DNA from: Prorocentrum cordatum
Taxonomy: Eukaryota > Sar > Dinophyceae > Prorocentrales > Prorocentraceae
Assembly (NCBI GenBank): GCA_963575745.1
Contig: CAUYUJ010021148.1
Span: forward strand, 411,032 to 475,031
Direction of reading: 5' to 3'
Length of the DNA: 64,000 nucleotides
The notes under the pieces were generated by a model. The model did not search any database. It saw only the letters and a program-made list of their open reading frames with translations, and was not told where the DNA came from. Positions 1 to 11,204 of the stretch are shown here, piece after piece; the stretch's first letter is position 1, and each line of letters begins with the position of its first letter. Both the position numbers and the translations under genes were made by a program.

Positions 1-339
1 AACCGTTGGGCCACTTTGGAGCGCTCCAGCGCTTCGAATGAGTTCGCGGGAGTGCCAAGTAAGCGAGCGAGAATTCAGGGATCTAAACAACAGGGCCCTG
101 TGTAAGTGGTGTGAGGGCCTCGTGGACCACTTCGAAGCCATCTCGAAGCCACTTCGGACCGTACTCGGGGCGTCTTGGGACTGCCGTTCGCTCGGTTGCA
201 CGCTTGGGTGAACGTTGAGAAGGCGCCCTGGAGAGCTGGAATTCCTGGGCGACCCTGTTGAGGAGCGTGCAGACGGCGTCCCTGGGCCGTCATGCAGCCG
301 CTCATGAGCAGTTCGGGATTCGTCTGAAGCCACCTGGGT
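1..339. other. no recognisable gene or repeat unit
   Basis: This stretch holds GC-rich sequence with scattered CTTGG and TCGAAG words, like the flank of the array that follows. No reading frame with protein-like composition, splice pattern or RNA gene was recognised. Confidence 0.4.
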
Positions 340-1290
340 CCTACTTAGAGCGTGAGAATGCTGAGTGTGCTCGTGTTGGGGGCTCCCCTGGCCGTTAGGG
401 CGCCACCTTTGTGCAGTTTAGGGCATTCGACGAGGGCCAAGGCCAGCATGATGCCATGATGTCGTATAAGGACACAGCAGAAAACGGGAGGTAAACACTC
501 GTGAAAATTAGGTTTTCAAGTGTTTCTAAAGCCTCTCGAGCAAGTGCCTTCGAGCATCCAGCAAGGGCCTTAGCCGCATGATGCCATCTTGGACCGTTTG
601 TAGTGTATGTAAGGCCTTGCGCCAGCCGTCGTGAACTCAGTTTTGGGCGGTCAGCATCCTCTTGTGGGCAGTTCGAGGGCCCGCTTAGGCGCTCGTGGGG
701 CTCATTTGGGCTGTCGACGAGCGGTTGTCAGTGCGTTCCCAGCGTTCTTGGACGCGTGGTAGGCTGAATTAGAAAGTATGCGAAAATCATTGAGAAAACA
801 ATGAAAAATCAATGTGTTGGGGGTCCGAACGCCTCGTGGAAGGTGACATTCGGGCCGGCTTCGAGCATCCAGCAAAAGCCTAGGCCGCATGGCACCATCT
901 TCGGCCGATTGTGGCGTGGAGAAGGCCTTGCGCCAGCCGTCCTGGAGTCACTTTTGGGCGATCCTGGGGCCTCTTGTGGGCAGGTCGGGGACCGTCTTGG
1001 GCGCTCATGGGGCTTGAGGGGCCGTACTGGAGCAAACGACAGTGTGTTTCCAGCGTTCTCGGACGCGTGCAAGCCAGAATCAGGGAGTATTTGAACATCA
1101 TACGGAAACCAATGCAAAAAAACAATGTTTTTGGGGTTCGAACGCCTCTTGGGGGTGACCTTCAGGCCGTCTTTGGGCACCTGAAGGGGGCCAAGGCTAG
1201 CTGGATGCCATCCTGGACTTTCTTAAAGGTCTCTTGGGCGTTCCGCCGAGCGATTTGGGATTGCCAACCCCCTGCGTGCACGCGTTGGCA
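340..1290 (+). repeat. CTTGG-type array G1, ~311 bp superunit
   Basis: Two clear copies of a ~311 bp unit are visible. The phrase TTCGAGCATCCAGCAA recurs near 549 and 860, each followed by a CTTGG-rich part and then an A-rich island (780-815 and 1100-1130). An older, more decayed copy seems to precede them. This is the same superfamily as the arrays at 1.5, 3.9, 16-20, 28.5, 32.6 and 39.5 kb. Long open frames through it reflect a lack of stops in GC-rich repeats, not genes. Confidence 0.7.
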
Positions 1291-1499
1291 GGGGTTTCCG
1301 TCCCCCCCCGTGCCACGGATCCGGGGGGACTCGTTTCCGGGGGTGGGGGTTCCCACTCCCCCGGATTATAGAAATATAGAGAATGGAATATACATACATA
1401 TACATATAACGGCGCACCGGGTCCGGGGGCCCGGGGCCGGGACCTCGACCACAAATGTGGGCCCCGGGGGGCCCGGAGGCTCGTCGGACCGCCGGACGC

Positions 1500-2700
1500 C
1501 GTCCAAGATCGTTCGCAGGCGGCTTCGGAACGCGCTCCGATGGCTCCAGATGCCTTCCAAGACGCCTGTCATGACACCAAGAAGGTCCCAGAAGCCTCCA
1601 AGACGCTCCGAGAGGCAGCCCAAGAGAGGCCCAAGAAGCAAAAATCGTGCCATTCCTACGGGAAAACGTATATTTTTCGCATGTTCGCCTCTTGGGCTTT
1701 CACCGCGTCCAAGACGGCCCAAGAGGCGCCCAAGACGGTCTACGAGGCCTCCGGGAGCGCTCCAAGGCTGCGCACGAGTGGCCCAGGACGGCCCCAAGAC
1801 GGCCGAAGAGAGCCCCAAGACGAGTTCGAGAGGGGTCCCAGACGGAGAAAGCCAACCTCGAATTCCGAGCTTCCGGCCCAACATATCCCAGGAGGCGCCA
1901 AAACGCCGCCCAGAGGCGCCAAAAGGCTCCCAAAAGCACCCCAAGACGTTCCGAGAGGCACCCCAAGAGAGGTCCAAGAAACAAAAATCGTGCCTTCCCT
2001 ATGGGAAAACGTATATTTTTCGCATGTTCGCATCTTGGGCTTTCACCGCGTCCAAGACGGCCCAAGAGGCCTCCAAGACGGCCTAGGAGGCCTCCGGGAG
2101 CGCTCCAAGGCTGCGCACGAGTGGCTCAGGACGGCCCCAAGACGGCCCAAGAGAACCCCAAGACGACTTCGAGAGGGGTCCCAGAAGGAGAAAGCCACTC
2201 TCGAATTCCGAGCTTCCGGCCCAACATATCCCAGGAGGCGCCAAAACGCCGCCCAGAGGCGCCAAAAGGCTTCCAAAATCAGCCCAAGACGTTCCGAGAG
2301 GCACCCCAAGAGAGGTCCAAGAAACAAAAATCGTGCCATTCCCATGGGAAAACGTATATTTTTCGCATGTTCGCATCTTGGGCTTTCACCGCGTCCAAGA
2401 CGGCCCAAGAGGCCTCCAAGACCGCCCCAAGACGGCCCAAGAAGCTTCCAAGAGGGCCCCAGGACAGCCCAAGAGGGCCCCAAGACGGCCCAAGAGGCGC
2501 CCAAGATGGCCCAAGAGGGCCCCAAGACGGGCCCAAGAGGGGGCCCAGAGGGGGACCACGAACCGCAAGCTCGAGCCTTCCGCCCCAAGAGGCCGCCAGG
2601 AGGCCCCAAGGAGGCCCCTCAAGAGGCCCCAGGAGACCCCCAAGAGGCCCAAAGGAGGCCCCGAGAAGCCCCAAATCGGCCCCCAAAATGCTTCGAACCT
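1500..2700 (-). repeat. CCAAG-type array G2, ~346 bp superunit
   Basis: This is a tandem array in the reverse orientation (CCAAGACGGCCCAAGAGG words). Each unit carries an island containing GGGAAAACGTATATTTTT, seen near 1660, 2005 and 2347, giving a period of about 345 bp. Between islands the 10-11 bp CCAAG repeat dominates. Open frames of 390-450 codons cross the array in several frames on both strands, as expected of stop-poor repeats. Confidence 0.8.
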
Positions 2701-2934
2701 GCTTCCAGGAGGCCCCCGACAGGTTCAGAGGCTCCCGAGAAGCTACGTCAAACTCCCAGCGAGCGGCCGGACGAGGCCCCCCACAAAATCACAAGAGGGT
2801 TCCAGTATTTGTATCCTTCAGCGCTCTCTGGCCTTCTTCCCCCTGCCCCCTTCCCTGCGACTTTCGTTGACTCAAGCTCGCCTCCTAGCTAGAACCTAAG
2901 CGCGCGCGAAGCGCGCGCGTGGTTCTAGCATTTA

Positions 2935-2953
2935 TATATACACAGACACACCC

Positions 2954-2989
<36 letters not shown>

Positions 2990-3091
2990 CTATCTCTCTC
3001 ACTCGCTCTCTTTCTCTCTCGCTCTGTATCTCTCTCTCTCTCTCTTTGTCTCTCTCTGTCTCTCTCCCTCTTTCCTTTCTTTTGTTATCTC

Positions 3092-3123
<32 letters not shown>

Positions 3124-3170
3124 CCTCTCTCTCACTCTCTCTCTCTCTCTCTATCTCTCGCTTTCATCTA
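2935..3170 (+). repeat. (TA)n then (CT)n microsatellite
   Basis: A pure TA run (about 2950-2980) passes through a short TG run into about 180 bp of CTCTCT broken by single-base variants. The same TA-then-CT grammar recurs at 5.1-5.5 and 30.5-30.8 kb. Confidence 0.95.
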
Positions 3171-3184
3171 ACATGTTTGTTGGG

Positions 3185-3400
3185 ATGTCGCGGGGGGGCC
3201 TCTTGGGAGCCGCTTGAAACACCAAAGGAGCGCAATGAGTTTGGCCTCTAAAGGGCCCTCTTGGGACGGCTCTTGGAAGCCTCTTGGGACGCCTCGGGCG
3301 CGTTTCGGGCCGACTGGAGATCATCTCAGGGCGTCTTGGACCGATCGTGCGGCGAGTCGGGGCCCCGTTGGACCGTCTTGGGCCCTCTTGGGGCCGGCTG
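3185..3400 (+). repeat. CTTGG-type array G3
   Basis: A short plus-orientation block of GCCTCTTGGG and GCGTCTTGGA words directly follows the CT microsatellite. It is the same family as G1. It decays into unique sequence after about 3400. Confidence 0.6.
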
Positions 3401-3939
3401 CGCTGCCCGGGGGCGCACGCGACGCCTCCCGGGCATCTCCGGAAAATGTTCGGGAGTCCTTTGTGAGATCGGTGTCCTGGGCCTTTGACACCTTACAACG
3501 CTTTCTATTCCCAGAGCTGCAGGTGTCCAGGAGCACTCCACGACGTGCTGAGGTGTACGGTGGTGGATAGCTGCACATCAGGAGGGGAAAAAACACACAG
3601 ACACAATTAATTGCCGACTCCCATGAAAATATGAGAAAATGTGGGAAGTGGCGGGGAAGACGAAAGTCCAGAAAATGTTGGAAATTAATTATGGGAATCC
3701 TGTTACTTCTGTGTATTTATTTGTGTGTCCTTGGGCCCACTGAGCACAAATAACAACGTTAGCCAGCGGGGACCGCCAACCGAGTATTTTGCAGATTGGG
3801 TGTCGCAATATACGTGGTGCAGGCTATGTGGTGAAGAGTATGTGGTGCAATCTGTGATCCCTGTTCCTATTTGTTGGCAGGGCCTGTGGACCCCACAGCC
3901 CCCCCACGGACAACTTTCGACCACCCCGAGCACCCAAAA

Positions 3940-4460
3940 TGGCCCACAGAGGTCCAAGACGGTTCCAAGACGGCCCCAGAGCGATGCAGGACGGCCCCAA
4001 ATGGTTCCACGACAGTTCAAAAGATTATCAAAACGCCCAACAGGGCCCCCAAGTAGCTCCAAGACGCCCCCCTAAGACGCCCGGAAGAGCCCCAAGAGAT
4101 CGCCAAGCAAGCCGAACTTGCTTCATTCCTAATGTAAACCGTACATGTGTTGCCATATTCGCCCTTTTTTTCCAAGGCTCCAGAACGGATCCAGAGGCCC
4201 CCACAAAGCCCCAAGAGGGCCCCAAGACAGCCCAAGAAAGCCCCTCGACGGCCCAAGATAGCCCCAAGGCGGCCCAAGAGAGCCCCGAGCCGCCCCAAGA
4301 GGCTCCCAAGAAAGCCCCAAGACAGCCCAAGAAGCCCCCCAGCAGAGCCCCACGACGGCCAGAGCCCACCGAGATAGCCCACAAGGACCCCAAAACAGCC
4401 CAAAAAGGCTCCACGACGATCCAGAAGGGCCCCGAGGAAAACTCTGAAGCGCCCAATAAT
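3940..4460 (-). repeat. CCAAG-type array G4
   Basis: A reverse-orientation array with words such as CCCCAAGACAGCCCAAGA at about 10-11 bp spacing. An AT-rich island (about 4130-4170) interrupts it, as in the other arrays. Confidence 0.75.
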
Positions 4461-4626
4461 AGGGACTAGCGTCCCACTCTGTTCGTGTTTCCCCCTTCTG
4501 TGTTCACGACCGCTCCAGAAGCAGGGACCCCAAGGGGTCGGTTGATTCGGACCTATTAGTTGTATCCCTACACGTGCGAAAGGTTCAATTCTTTACATGG
4601 GGCTGTGTTTGGATGTCCTGTCACAC

Positions 4627-4722
4627 GGATGGCGTTGCACCCTTATCATGCGCAAACTCACGAATGAAGATGTTCAGCTTGGTGATTCCAGAAGTGGTGC
4701 CGTCTGCATCTTCAATCGGAAG
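4627..4722 (-). CDS. candidate internal exon, 32 codons, unknown gene
   Basis: On the minus strand a CAG precedes 4722 and a GT follows 4627. They enclose exactly 96 nt that read as 32 codons in phase 0-0. The peptide has protein-like composition (LPIEDADGTTSGITKLN, then FIREFAHDKGATPS) and lower GC than its surroundings. It lies between repeat arrays, in one of the few apparently unique stretches. No family is recognised. A chance splice-like pair cannot be excluded; neighbouring exons were not found. Confidence 0.35.
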
Positions 4723-4956
4723 CTGGGACTTCGCTCGTCATCTGCAATTTGCCATGCCCATGTGATTGCCTTCTGACAATTCGATTGTTCGCACCTTGCA
4801 TAGCATACATGGGAAGGCGGGTTCCGGGATTGCGCCCAGGGAAGCGCAGAAGCATCAACAAAAGCTCCTAGTAGAACCCAACAGGCGTTCAAAGAACACC
4901 AGAAGCCCCAAAAAGCTTGCGCGAGAACCCGGGAAAGCCCTCCGAGATGGAGGCCA

Positions 4957-5092
4957 CGCAATAAAATTTGAGATTGGAAACAGGGACGCGCTCGCAAACG
5001 ACGAGTTCAGAATGACGAGGGAACATGAAGGACAGGTGATAAAAGAGATGTGTATCAACGATGGGATTGACGGCAACGAGGAACTTTCATCC
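4957..5092 (+). CDS. possible coding segment, unknown
   Basis: The plus frame here reads as a mixed-charge, hydrophilic peptide (for example KFEIGNRDALANDEF and REHEGQVIKEMCINDG) in non-repetitive DNA, just before the CT microsatellite. No clean acceptor or donor is obvious, and the frame runs on into the microsatellite. It may be an exon or merely an open frame. Confidence 0.15.
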
Positions 5093-5094
5093 TT

Positions 5095-5515
5095 TTTGGC
5101 GTTCTCCCTCTCCTTATCGCTATATCCCTCTCTTTCCCTCCTCGTTCTCTCTCTTTCTCTCTTCCTCCCCCCTCCCTCGATCGCAATCTCTCTTTCGGTC
5201 TCTCTCTCTCTCTCTCTCTATTTCTGCCTCTTTCTCTTTCTCTCTCTCTCTCTCCCTTTTTCTCTCTCATCTCTCTCTCTCTCTCTCTCCCTATATACAT
5301 ATATATGTATTGTTGGTGTGTTCTTCTCTCTCTTTCGTTATTTCTTTATTTCTCTCTCTCGCTCCCTCTATCTCTTTTTCTCTCTCTCTCTGTCTCCATT
5401 TCTCTCTCTCTCTCTCTCTTTCTGTCTCTTTCTCTGTCCCCCTGTCTCTCTGTCTGTTTGGTTACTTCTCTCTTTCTCCCGCCCTCTCTCTCTCTCTCTC
5501 TCTCTCTCTCCCGCG
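5095..5515 (+). repeat. (CT)n microsatellite with TA/TG island
   Basis: About 420 bp of CTCTCT and CTTTCT variants with a TATATACATATATATG island at about 5290-5310. All three plus frames give artificial Leu/Ser-rich peptides. Confidence 0.95.
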
Positions 5516-5624
5516 CCCCGCATGTCCCCTGCGCCGACCCTGACGGGCCAAGGTGCGTGGCGCGAAGTGCCAGTGCAATTATATATCTATATGTATAGAT
5601 ATGCGGTGAGATCTATGAAACCTC

Positions 5625-5975
5625 AGTTGGGTTGTGTAATACGCGTGATGCGATCTATGTGTGTAAGCGATGTTGTGCAATCTATGCAGGGTATATGTGT
5701 GGCGTTGGCGATTTGGAGTAAGTTACGTAGTGCAAGCTATCTGGAACCAACACACTCGTCTAGATGGTGTGAGCAATGCGGTGCTAGCTACGTGGCGCAA
5801 GATAGGTCTGGTCCCTGGGGTGCGATCTACACACTGCAATACACGCGGTGTGATCTACGCGGTGGAATCGATGTGGTGTGAGCTGTGTGGCCCAGTGCAA
5901 GGGAATGCGATGCAATTGCGGTTCAGTGCAATGTAACTGCAGTGCAACGCAGTGCGAATGCAATGCAATGCGGCG
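5625..5975 (+). repeat. degenerate GTGCRATCTAYG minisatellite
   Basis: Words such as GTGATGCGATCTATG, GTTGTGCAATCTATG and GGTGTGATCTACG recur every 15-20 bp, then pass into short TGCAATGC repeats (5905-5970). The same words occur at 3790-3860, so the two blocks share an origin. Confidence 0.6.
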
Positions 5976-6680
5976 ACGAGGCGGCGTCGACGGCGACCAC
6001 ATAGCCGCCAGACCGACGGGCAGGCCCAGAAGGCGGGCGGCGACGGGGCGTCGACGGCGACGCCGCCTGACCATCAGGCAGGCCCAGATCCTTCGAAATG
6101 AAAAAAGAATATATGAGTGGAAGCACTCTTTGGGGAATCGCTGTTTCTCAACGCTGATACCCCGACGTTGCGCCTCAGGTTCGGCCGGTTCCCCGCCGCC
6201 GCGCCTCAGTTGCGTACCTGGGGGGCAGGCGGCGTTTGCGTCGAGAATTGGCAGGAGCCCGATCCTACAATTGGAGCTTCAATACTCAGCGTCCTGTATC
6301 AAGGGTGGAAAAACCACCCGGACCGGACAATTGGCGTTTACGAAACGGCCTTGGGCGTTTACTAAACAGCCCGGCCCTGTTCGATTCCTTCTTTGGGTGC
6401 GTTCATTAAATGGCTTCGCGTGTCGGGGTGGTTAGTATCGGGGTGGATGTTCTGCCCTCCCATCCTTGGAGCTTCAATACTCAGTGTCCTGCACCGCCCC
6501 CCAATGCCGCTCGAGGGCGCTTCCTTGGGCCAGAGCCGCGGGCACTCGCAGAGGGCCCCGGCCCCGTGCCCCCCCCCCCCAGGAGCAAATAAGAAGACGA
6601 GCGTGCGCGGGCGTCTTCGCGGGCTTCGAGGTGCGAGTCGCCTTGAACGTTGCGTCCTGTGGGATTCGTGCTCGGAGGAT

Positions 6681-6830
6681 GAAAAGGTACCCATACCTCT
6701 ACCCCTCGCCCGTGTTCCCCTTTTTGGGCCTCCTCGCAGGATCTCGTCGCCACCGCTGGATTCGCCTCGAAATGCTGGCCGAAACGCACCCCAGGAGAGG
6801 CCCAGGGCGTAGCGGTATGGGCACCTTTTG
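6681..6830. mobile_element. MITE-like element N, copy 1
   Basis: A ~150 bp foldback with ends AAAAGGTACCCATACC and GGTATGGGCACCTTTT. Its body, with words such as GCTGGATTCGCCTCGA and CAGGAGAGG, matches the copy at 44895-45046. Confidence 0.6.
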
Positions 6831-6849
6831 GGTTCCCCCGTCTCGCGGG

Positions 6850-6940
6850 TTTGCGCGACCTCCGTGGCACGAGGCTGCCTCCGTCCGTGGACCTGGGGGG
6901 CTGTGCTCGTGCACGCGGCTGGGCGCGCGCGTCTGCCTCG
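6850..6940. repeat. repeat J, copy 1
   Basis: A ~90 bp segment ending GGCTGGGCGCGCGCGTC. It matches segments at 43133-43217 and 63395-63480, which end GGTTGGGCGCGCACGCC and GGCTGGGCGCGTACGTC. Confidence 0.5.
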
Positions 6941-6988
6941 TGGGCATCCCGGAGCTGCAACCCCCGTCGGCCCCGGCGAGTATGCCCG

Positions 6989-7141
6989 AGTCGGGCTGTC
7001 CTTCCACAGGAGGAACCTTCCAAAAAGTCGAGAAAAATGGTCTGGGGGGGATTGTTTTATTTGTTCGTTGTGTTTGAGTGTTAGTTTGACTATTCATTTT
7101 TTCTCGTCCAAAATCCGCCTGTAGGGGGACACGCCCGACCT
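6989..7141. mobile_element. MITE-like element E, copy 1
   Basis: The left end AGTCGGGCTGTCCTTCCACA and the right end CCTGTAGGGGGACACGCC form the terminal inverted repeat of family E, with an AT-rich core. Flanks GAGTATGCCCG and GAGCGCAATGCCCG look like an imperfect target-site duplication. Confidence 0.75.
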
Positions 7142-7244
7142 GAGCGCAATGCCCGCCCCCCTGCGCGGTCCGCCCCCCCTCGCCTGTGCGGGCCCACGGC
7201 ACCGCGGGCCCCCTTGGACTGGGCCCACAGGGCCCTTGCCCAGC

Positions 7245-7382
7245 CAGAAGGAGGAGGAGGAGGAGGAGGAGGAGGAGGAGGAGGGGGAGAGGAGGAGGAG
7301 GAGGAGGAGGAGGAGGAGGAGGAGGAGGAGGAGGAAAGGAGGAGGGGAAAGGAGGAGGGGAAAGGAGGAGGAGGAGGAGGAT
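7245..7382 (+). repeat. (GGA)n purine tract
   Basis: About 135 bp of nearly pure purine GGA/GGAG repeat, with mirror symmetry. Confidence 0.95.
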
Positions 7383-7867
7383 TCACCACACTTAAGAGTG
7401 CCCTTGCGCCAGAGTTACCTCTTTTCGTTGGTGCGCGCCTATTCTCAAGGGCAACGTCAGGGGGGTGCGTCGACCCCCATCCGCCCAGTCATCGCCGATA
7501 GGGGTCTGATAGCCCACCCCGCCCCAGAATGTGCGGATTCGTAATCGGGGGCATATCGCCGACCCATCGGCGATATATCGCCCATTCAGGCTCGATGTTT
7601 CCCCCTTGAGCTGGTCCCCCCAGAACGCTGCCCCTCACAGTCGGGCCCCCCAATGGTCGCAGACGGCGACGCGACAGCAGCGGCGTGCGCTTTGGTCGCC
7701 CCGCGCCCCACCCCCCACAGCCGCGCAGCACAGGTCACGCTTGCCCAGGGAAGGTGACACACGACCGTCGCACCAGACCGAACCAGCCAGCACGTGCGCG
7801 ACTTGAGGTGGACTCGCGCGTGTGAAAACCCGTCATTATCATCAGGGCGGTGTTCTATCGTTGTCTT

Positions 7868-8010
7868 AAGTCGGGCACGTATTTCTACAGGAGGAATATT
7901 CAAAAAATAGTAGGAAATAGTCTGGGGACGACGTTCTGATGATTTAGTTGACCATTTTGGAGTATTTTTTGACTATGTCCAAAACCCCCCTGTAGGAGGA
8001 CACGCCCGAC
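7868..8010. mobile_element. MITE-like element E, copy 2
   Basis: The left end AAGTCGGGCACGTATTTCTA and the right end CCTGTAGGAGGACACGCC bracket a core rich in T and TAGTC words. It is about 143 bp long. Confidence 0.75.
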
Positions 8011-9769
8011 GCAATCTTGGCCAACCCCGCCTGCGTGCCGCCGTTGTCCTTCGTCGTGCGGCCCCCCTCTCATTAATTCCCCCCGTGCCCTCTCGTGATT
8101 TGCGGTTTCTTCTCCTCACCCTTCTCTGCCCTTCCTCCTTCCCCATCCCCTCCTCCCTATACCAGGGCGCGCTTCGATTCCTCCGATACGATTCGATTCG
8201 ACTTCGATGGTTTCCGATTTAGATTCGATTCGATTTGGGATTCCGATCTGAGTTCCGATTGTTCATTGGAGGCATGCTAGCTTGCCGATGTCCGCCGATT
8301 CGACTTTTCCCGACTTGGCTCCCGATGTCCGCCAATCCGATTCATGCCGATCGCCGATCCGACTTACCGATCCGAGTCTGGGTTCTCCTGCCCCACACTC
8401 CACTCATTCGTCCCCCTCCCCTTTCGCCTCTCCCCTTCTCACACCTGCCCACTGTCCCTCCCCTCCACAAGGACACACCAGGAGCACAGCTGCCCTCTCT
8501 ATCCCCCCCGATGCTGTGATGAGCGGGGGCTCCCACCTCCCGCACATTGCTCCGCCACGCCTTGAAAGTTCAAGAGTGGCTTGCGTGTCGCCGATGCGGC
8601 TGTTCGATCAGATCGTTTCGGCCCATCAGAAACGGAGTTCCCGCCGCAGCGCGGGCCATATTTCAGGATCGGTGTTTTGTTCTTGTCGCTCAGATTGGCT
8701 CCTGTAGCGCTGGCCGCATCTCTGGTTCCAAGTCGCTCTTCGTCGTTGCCGTCCCCCTCCGTTTCACTATTCCGTTGTCCCCCTGTCCTCGTGTTCTTGT
8801 TCCTGTTGTTCCTTCTCATCCTTTCTCAGCATCTTGCTCTTCCTTATGCGCATCGGCCATCCGCAACTTCCTCCTCCATCTCGCCTTATAAACAAGGCTT
8901 GATTCCTAATTCCGCGCCACATGATGGGGTCATTTGGGAGATCAAGGTCATCTGGGACACCCCAGCCGGTGGATAGAACATGATTCAGCGTAATGGGAAA
9001 GGATGGGTGGAAGGGGGAGGATTGGAGGTGAGGGAGGTGAGATCGGAGTGGAACGGAGAGCCCCCATTGGCAAATCTATTTCGGTTTCGTGTGCGTGTCG
9101 TGCGGGCGAGGCGAAGTTGCGTGGGCGCGCGAGAGGAATGACCCCGCCGTCGCTAGGGTGATTTGGATGCAGTGGACCGCCCCTCCGCCCCCGGTGGGCT
9201 CGCGGTGGCCCGGGGTGTCTCGCTTTGGTATCGGTAGTGAAGTCGATATTGAGATTGATAATTATATCTCTAAAATGGGCCGGATTGTGATATCAAAAGT
9301 GAGATCGACACTCAGGTTGATTGTGACATTGGTTGTGCTCGCGCTGCGGGATGCGCAGGGAGGCGACGTCCCTTGGGTCGTCCACATTTTGCGGGGACAG
9401 GCGTTCTCCCATGGAGCGAGCACAATGGGATCGATCGCTGAATCCATTGGTACTAAGACTGGCCGTGAGGTCGATAGTGGGATCGATCGAGTGAGATCGA
9501 AAGTGGGGACGATGGTGTCATTACATCGAAGCGCAACATCGTCATCACGCGTCGTCGCTAACTCGATGGCGCGTCACCAGCATCATTATCACACCCAAAG
9601 CATTTGCCAGCAGTTGGCTCTGCACCTCCCCCACCCCCCAACCTCCTTACCACCCGAAGGGTGGTCGCATGTGTCTCAGATAGGGCGCAAACGCGCCTAG
9701 CTTGACAATCCCATCTCCTCTCTCCCTCTCCCCTGCCCTCCGCCACCCCCCTTCCGTCCATTCCCGCTC
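8011..9769. other. non-coding interval with degenerate CCGATTCGATT repeats
   Basis: From 8160 to 8390, words like CCGATTCGATT and TTCCGATT recur at irregular spacing, related to family P. From 9230 to 9510, short GATTGATA and GAGATCGA words recur. Pyrimidine-rich sequence fills 8390-8500 and 8750-8880. No gene was recognised. Confidence 0.4.
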
Positions 9770-10050
9770 CTCGAAGGCGCTCCCTCCCCTCCAGCCCCTC
9801 CAGAGGCTCCAAAACATCCCGAAACCTCCAAAGTGGAGGAGACAGCCTTGCCAATGGAGGGAAAAGGCCTCCAGAATGGAAGGCGGACCTCCACCTTGAA
9901 GGACTTGGAGCATCAGAACAATCCGGCGCGGAGCGACTGGAGGTCTCCAGAGCTCCTCTGGAGGTCCCTGGAGCCCCACGAGGTCTCCACGGAGGCCCCC
10001 GGGGGGCCCAGGAGGGGCCACAACAGGCCAGAGATCTCGATCATCCTCAA
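9770..10050. repeat. GGAGG/CCTCC degenerate array
   Basis: CCTCCAGAGGCTCC and its complement recur with spacing similar to the CTTGG arrays, but with GGAGG as the fixed core. It is likely a diverged relative of those arrays. Confidence 0.4.
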
Positions 10051-10304
10051 TCCTCGAACGCCTCACGTATGACGGAGTCCCGAAGAAGGGCCCCGAGAGC
10101 CGAGGCCGACGCAGGACCGCCTGGACCGAAAACAAGCACAACCCTCCTCTTGGGCGTCGCTAAATTGGGGAGGGCGATACACGGGGGGGGGGGGGCGGGA
10201 AGCCCGAGGGCCGCAGGAGAGGGGCCCGCAGAGTGGCCCGCAAAGTGGGGGCCCTTGCGGGTCCACAAGGGGGGCCTCCTGGGGCCCGAGAAGTGCACCT
10301 CTTC

Positions 10305-10321
10305 TTCCTCTTCTTATCATG

Positions 10322-10352
<31 letters not shown>

Positions 10353-10475
10353 TTAGTATTACTATTATTGTTATTATTATGTTTATTATTATTCTTCTTC
10401 GTATTCTTCTTCTTATTATTATTATTCTTCCTCTTCTTCTTCTTCTTCTTCTTCTTCTTCTTCTTCCCCCCCCCC
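10305..10475 (+). repeat. (TTA)n/(TTC)n trinucleotide tract
   Basis: About 170 bp of TTATTA grading into TTCTTC, with short mirror-symmetric stretches. It lies about 95 bp upstream of a candidate splice acceptor at 10568. Confidence 0.95.
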
Positions 10476-10568
10476 ACTCCTCGCACCCCCCCCCATTTTT
10501 GAGCGACGCCCCACTCTCGATGCTCGGGGCCTCGATCCCCCATGGAGCACGCCGGCCTGACATCGCAG

Positions 10569-10650
10569 AAGGCGCCGGCGGCCTTCCACCGGCTGTCGGA
10601 GGCGGCGGACGAGCTGCGCGAGGGGCTGAACCAGCAGAGGCGCGCCCGCG
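10569..10650 (+). CDS. candidate internal exon, 27 codons, unknown gene
   Basis: CATCGCAG ends at 10568 and GTGCGG starts at 10651. The 82 nt between read KAPAAFHRLSEAADELRE then GLNQQRRARG, a typical amphipathic helix. The exon starts in phase 0 and ends in phase 1. No copy of this segment was seen elsewhere in the window, unlike most neighbouring DNA. The family is unknown. The upstream (TTC)n tract could help supply pyrimidines for splicing. Confidence 0.45.
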
Positions 10651-10737
10651 GTGCGGCCACCCGTCGCCGCCGCGGCCTCGGCACCGCCCGGGCCACCCTT
10701 CCGGAGGCCACCCTTTCCAGGCGAGTCCTCGGTCCCC

Positions 10738-10822
10738 TTCCTCCCCCTCCTCCTCCTCCTCCTCCTCCTCCTCCTCCTCTCCTCCTCCTCCTCCTCCTCC
10801 TCCTCCTCCTCCTCCTCCTGTT
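10738..10822 (+). repeat. (CCT)n pyrimidine tract
   Basis: About 85 bp of CCT/CTC repeat, followed by GTTCTGCACGCAG, a pyrimidine-tract-plus-AG pattern. No convincing exon follows. Confidence 0.9.
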
Positions 10823-11204
10823 CTGCACGCAGTTCTTGCAGTTCGCCATGCCGTGTAATGTATCGTTCGGTCTGCCCAGGCGATGTTTTTCAAGTGCCAC
10901 AAAGGGCCCAGCCCACCACGGCATGTCTGCAGACCGCTCTACTGCTGTTGTTGCTGCTGCAGTCCCCGAGTTAGATGCTCGTTTGGGAGGCCTTCATGGA
11001 GCCACCTAACGGATCTGTTCGACTCTAGTCTGGTGAAAGGTCGGATCCAGTTCGACTCAAGTTTGACTCAAGCTTTGATGGAAGCAAAACGTTAGCGGTA
11101 CCACCAGCGGAAGGTGGCGTAATGTTGGCGGAAGGCGGCGGAAGCACCCAAAAGGGATGCGCCCGGAATCGGCCCGATCGCGCCCCCCCCCCCAAAGGGG
11201 GAGG

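Noticed and set aside
1125-1150. GGGGTTCGAAC resembling a tRNA T-loop
   Set aside because: It is part of the repeating array unit (a variant GGGGTCCGAAC occurs at 820), and no acceptor or anticodon stems can be drawn around it.
911-2892. Open frames of 390-450 codons on both strands
   Set aside because: They lie in CTTGG/CCAAG tandem arrays. Several frames are open at once and the peptides are periodic (PKTAQEAPK-like), so they reflect stop-poor repeats.
4766-5881. A 371-codon plus-strand open frame
   Set aside because: Most of it is a CT microsatellite read as Ser/Leu. Only a short segment before the microsatellite has protein-like composition and is listed separately with low confidence.
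7920-7960. CCATTTTGG resembling the dinoflagellate spliced leader
   Set aside because: Only nine bases match. The flanking CCGTAG and CTCAAG parts are absent and the site lies inside element E.
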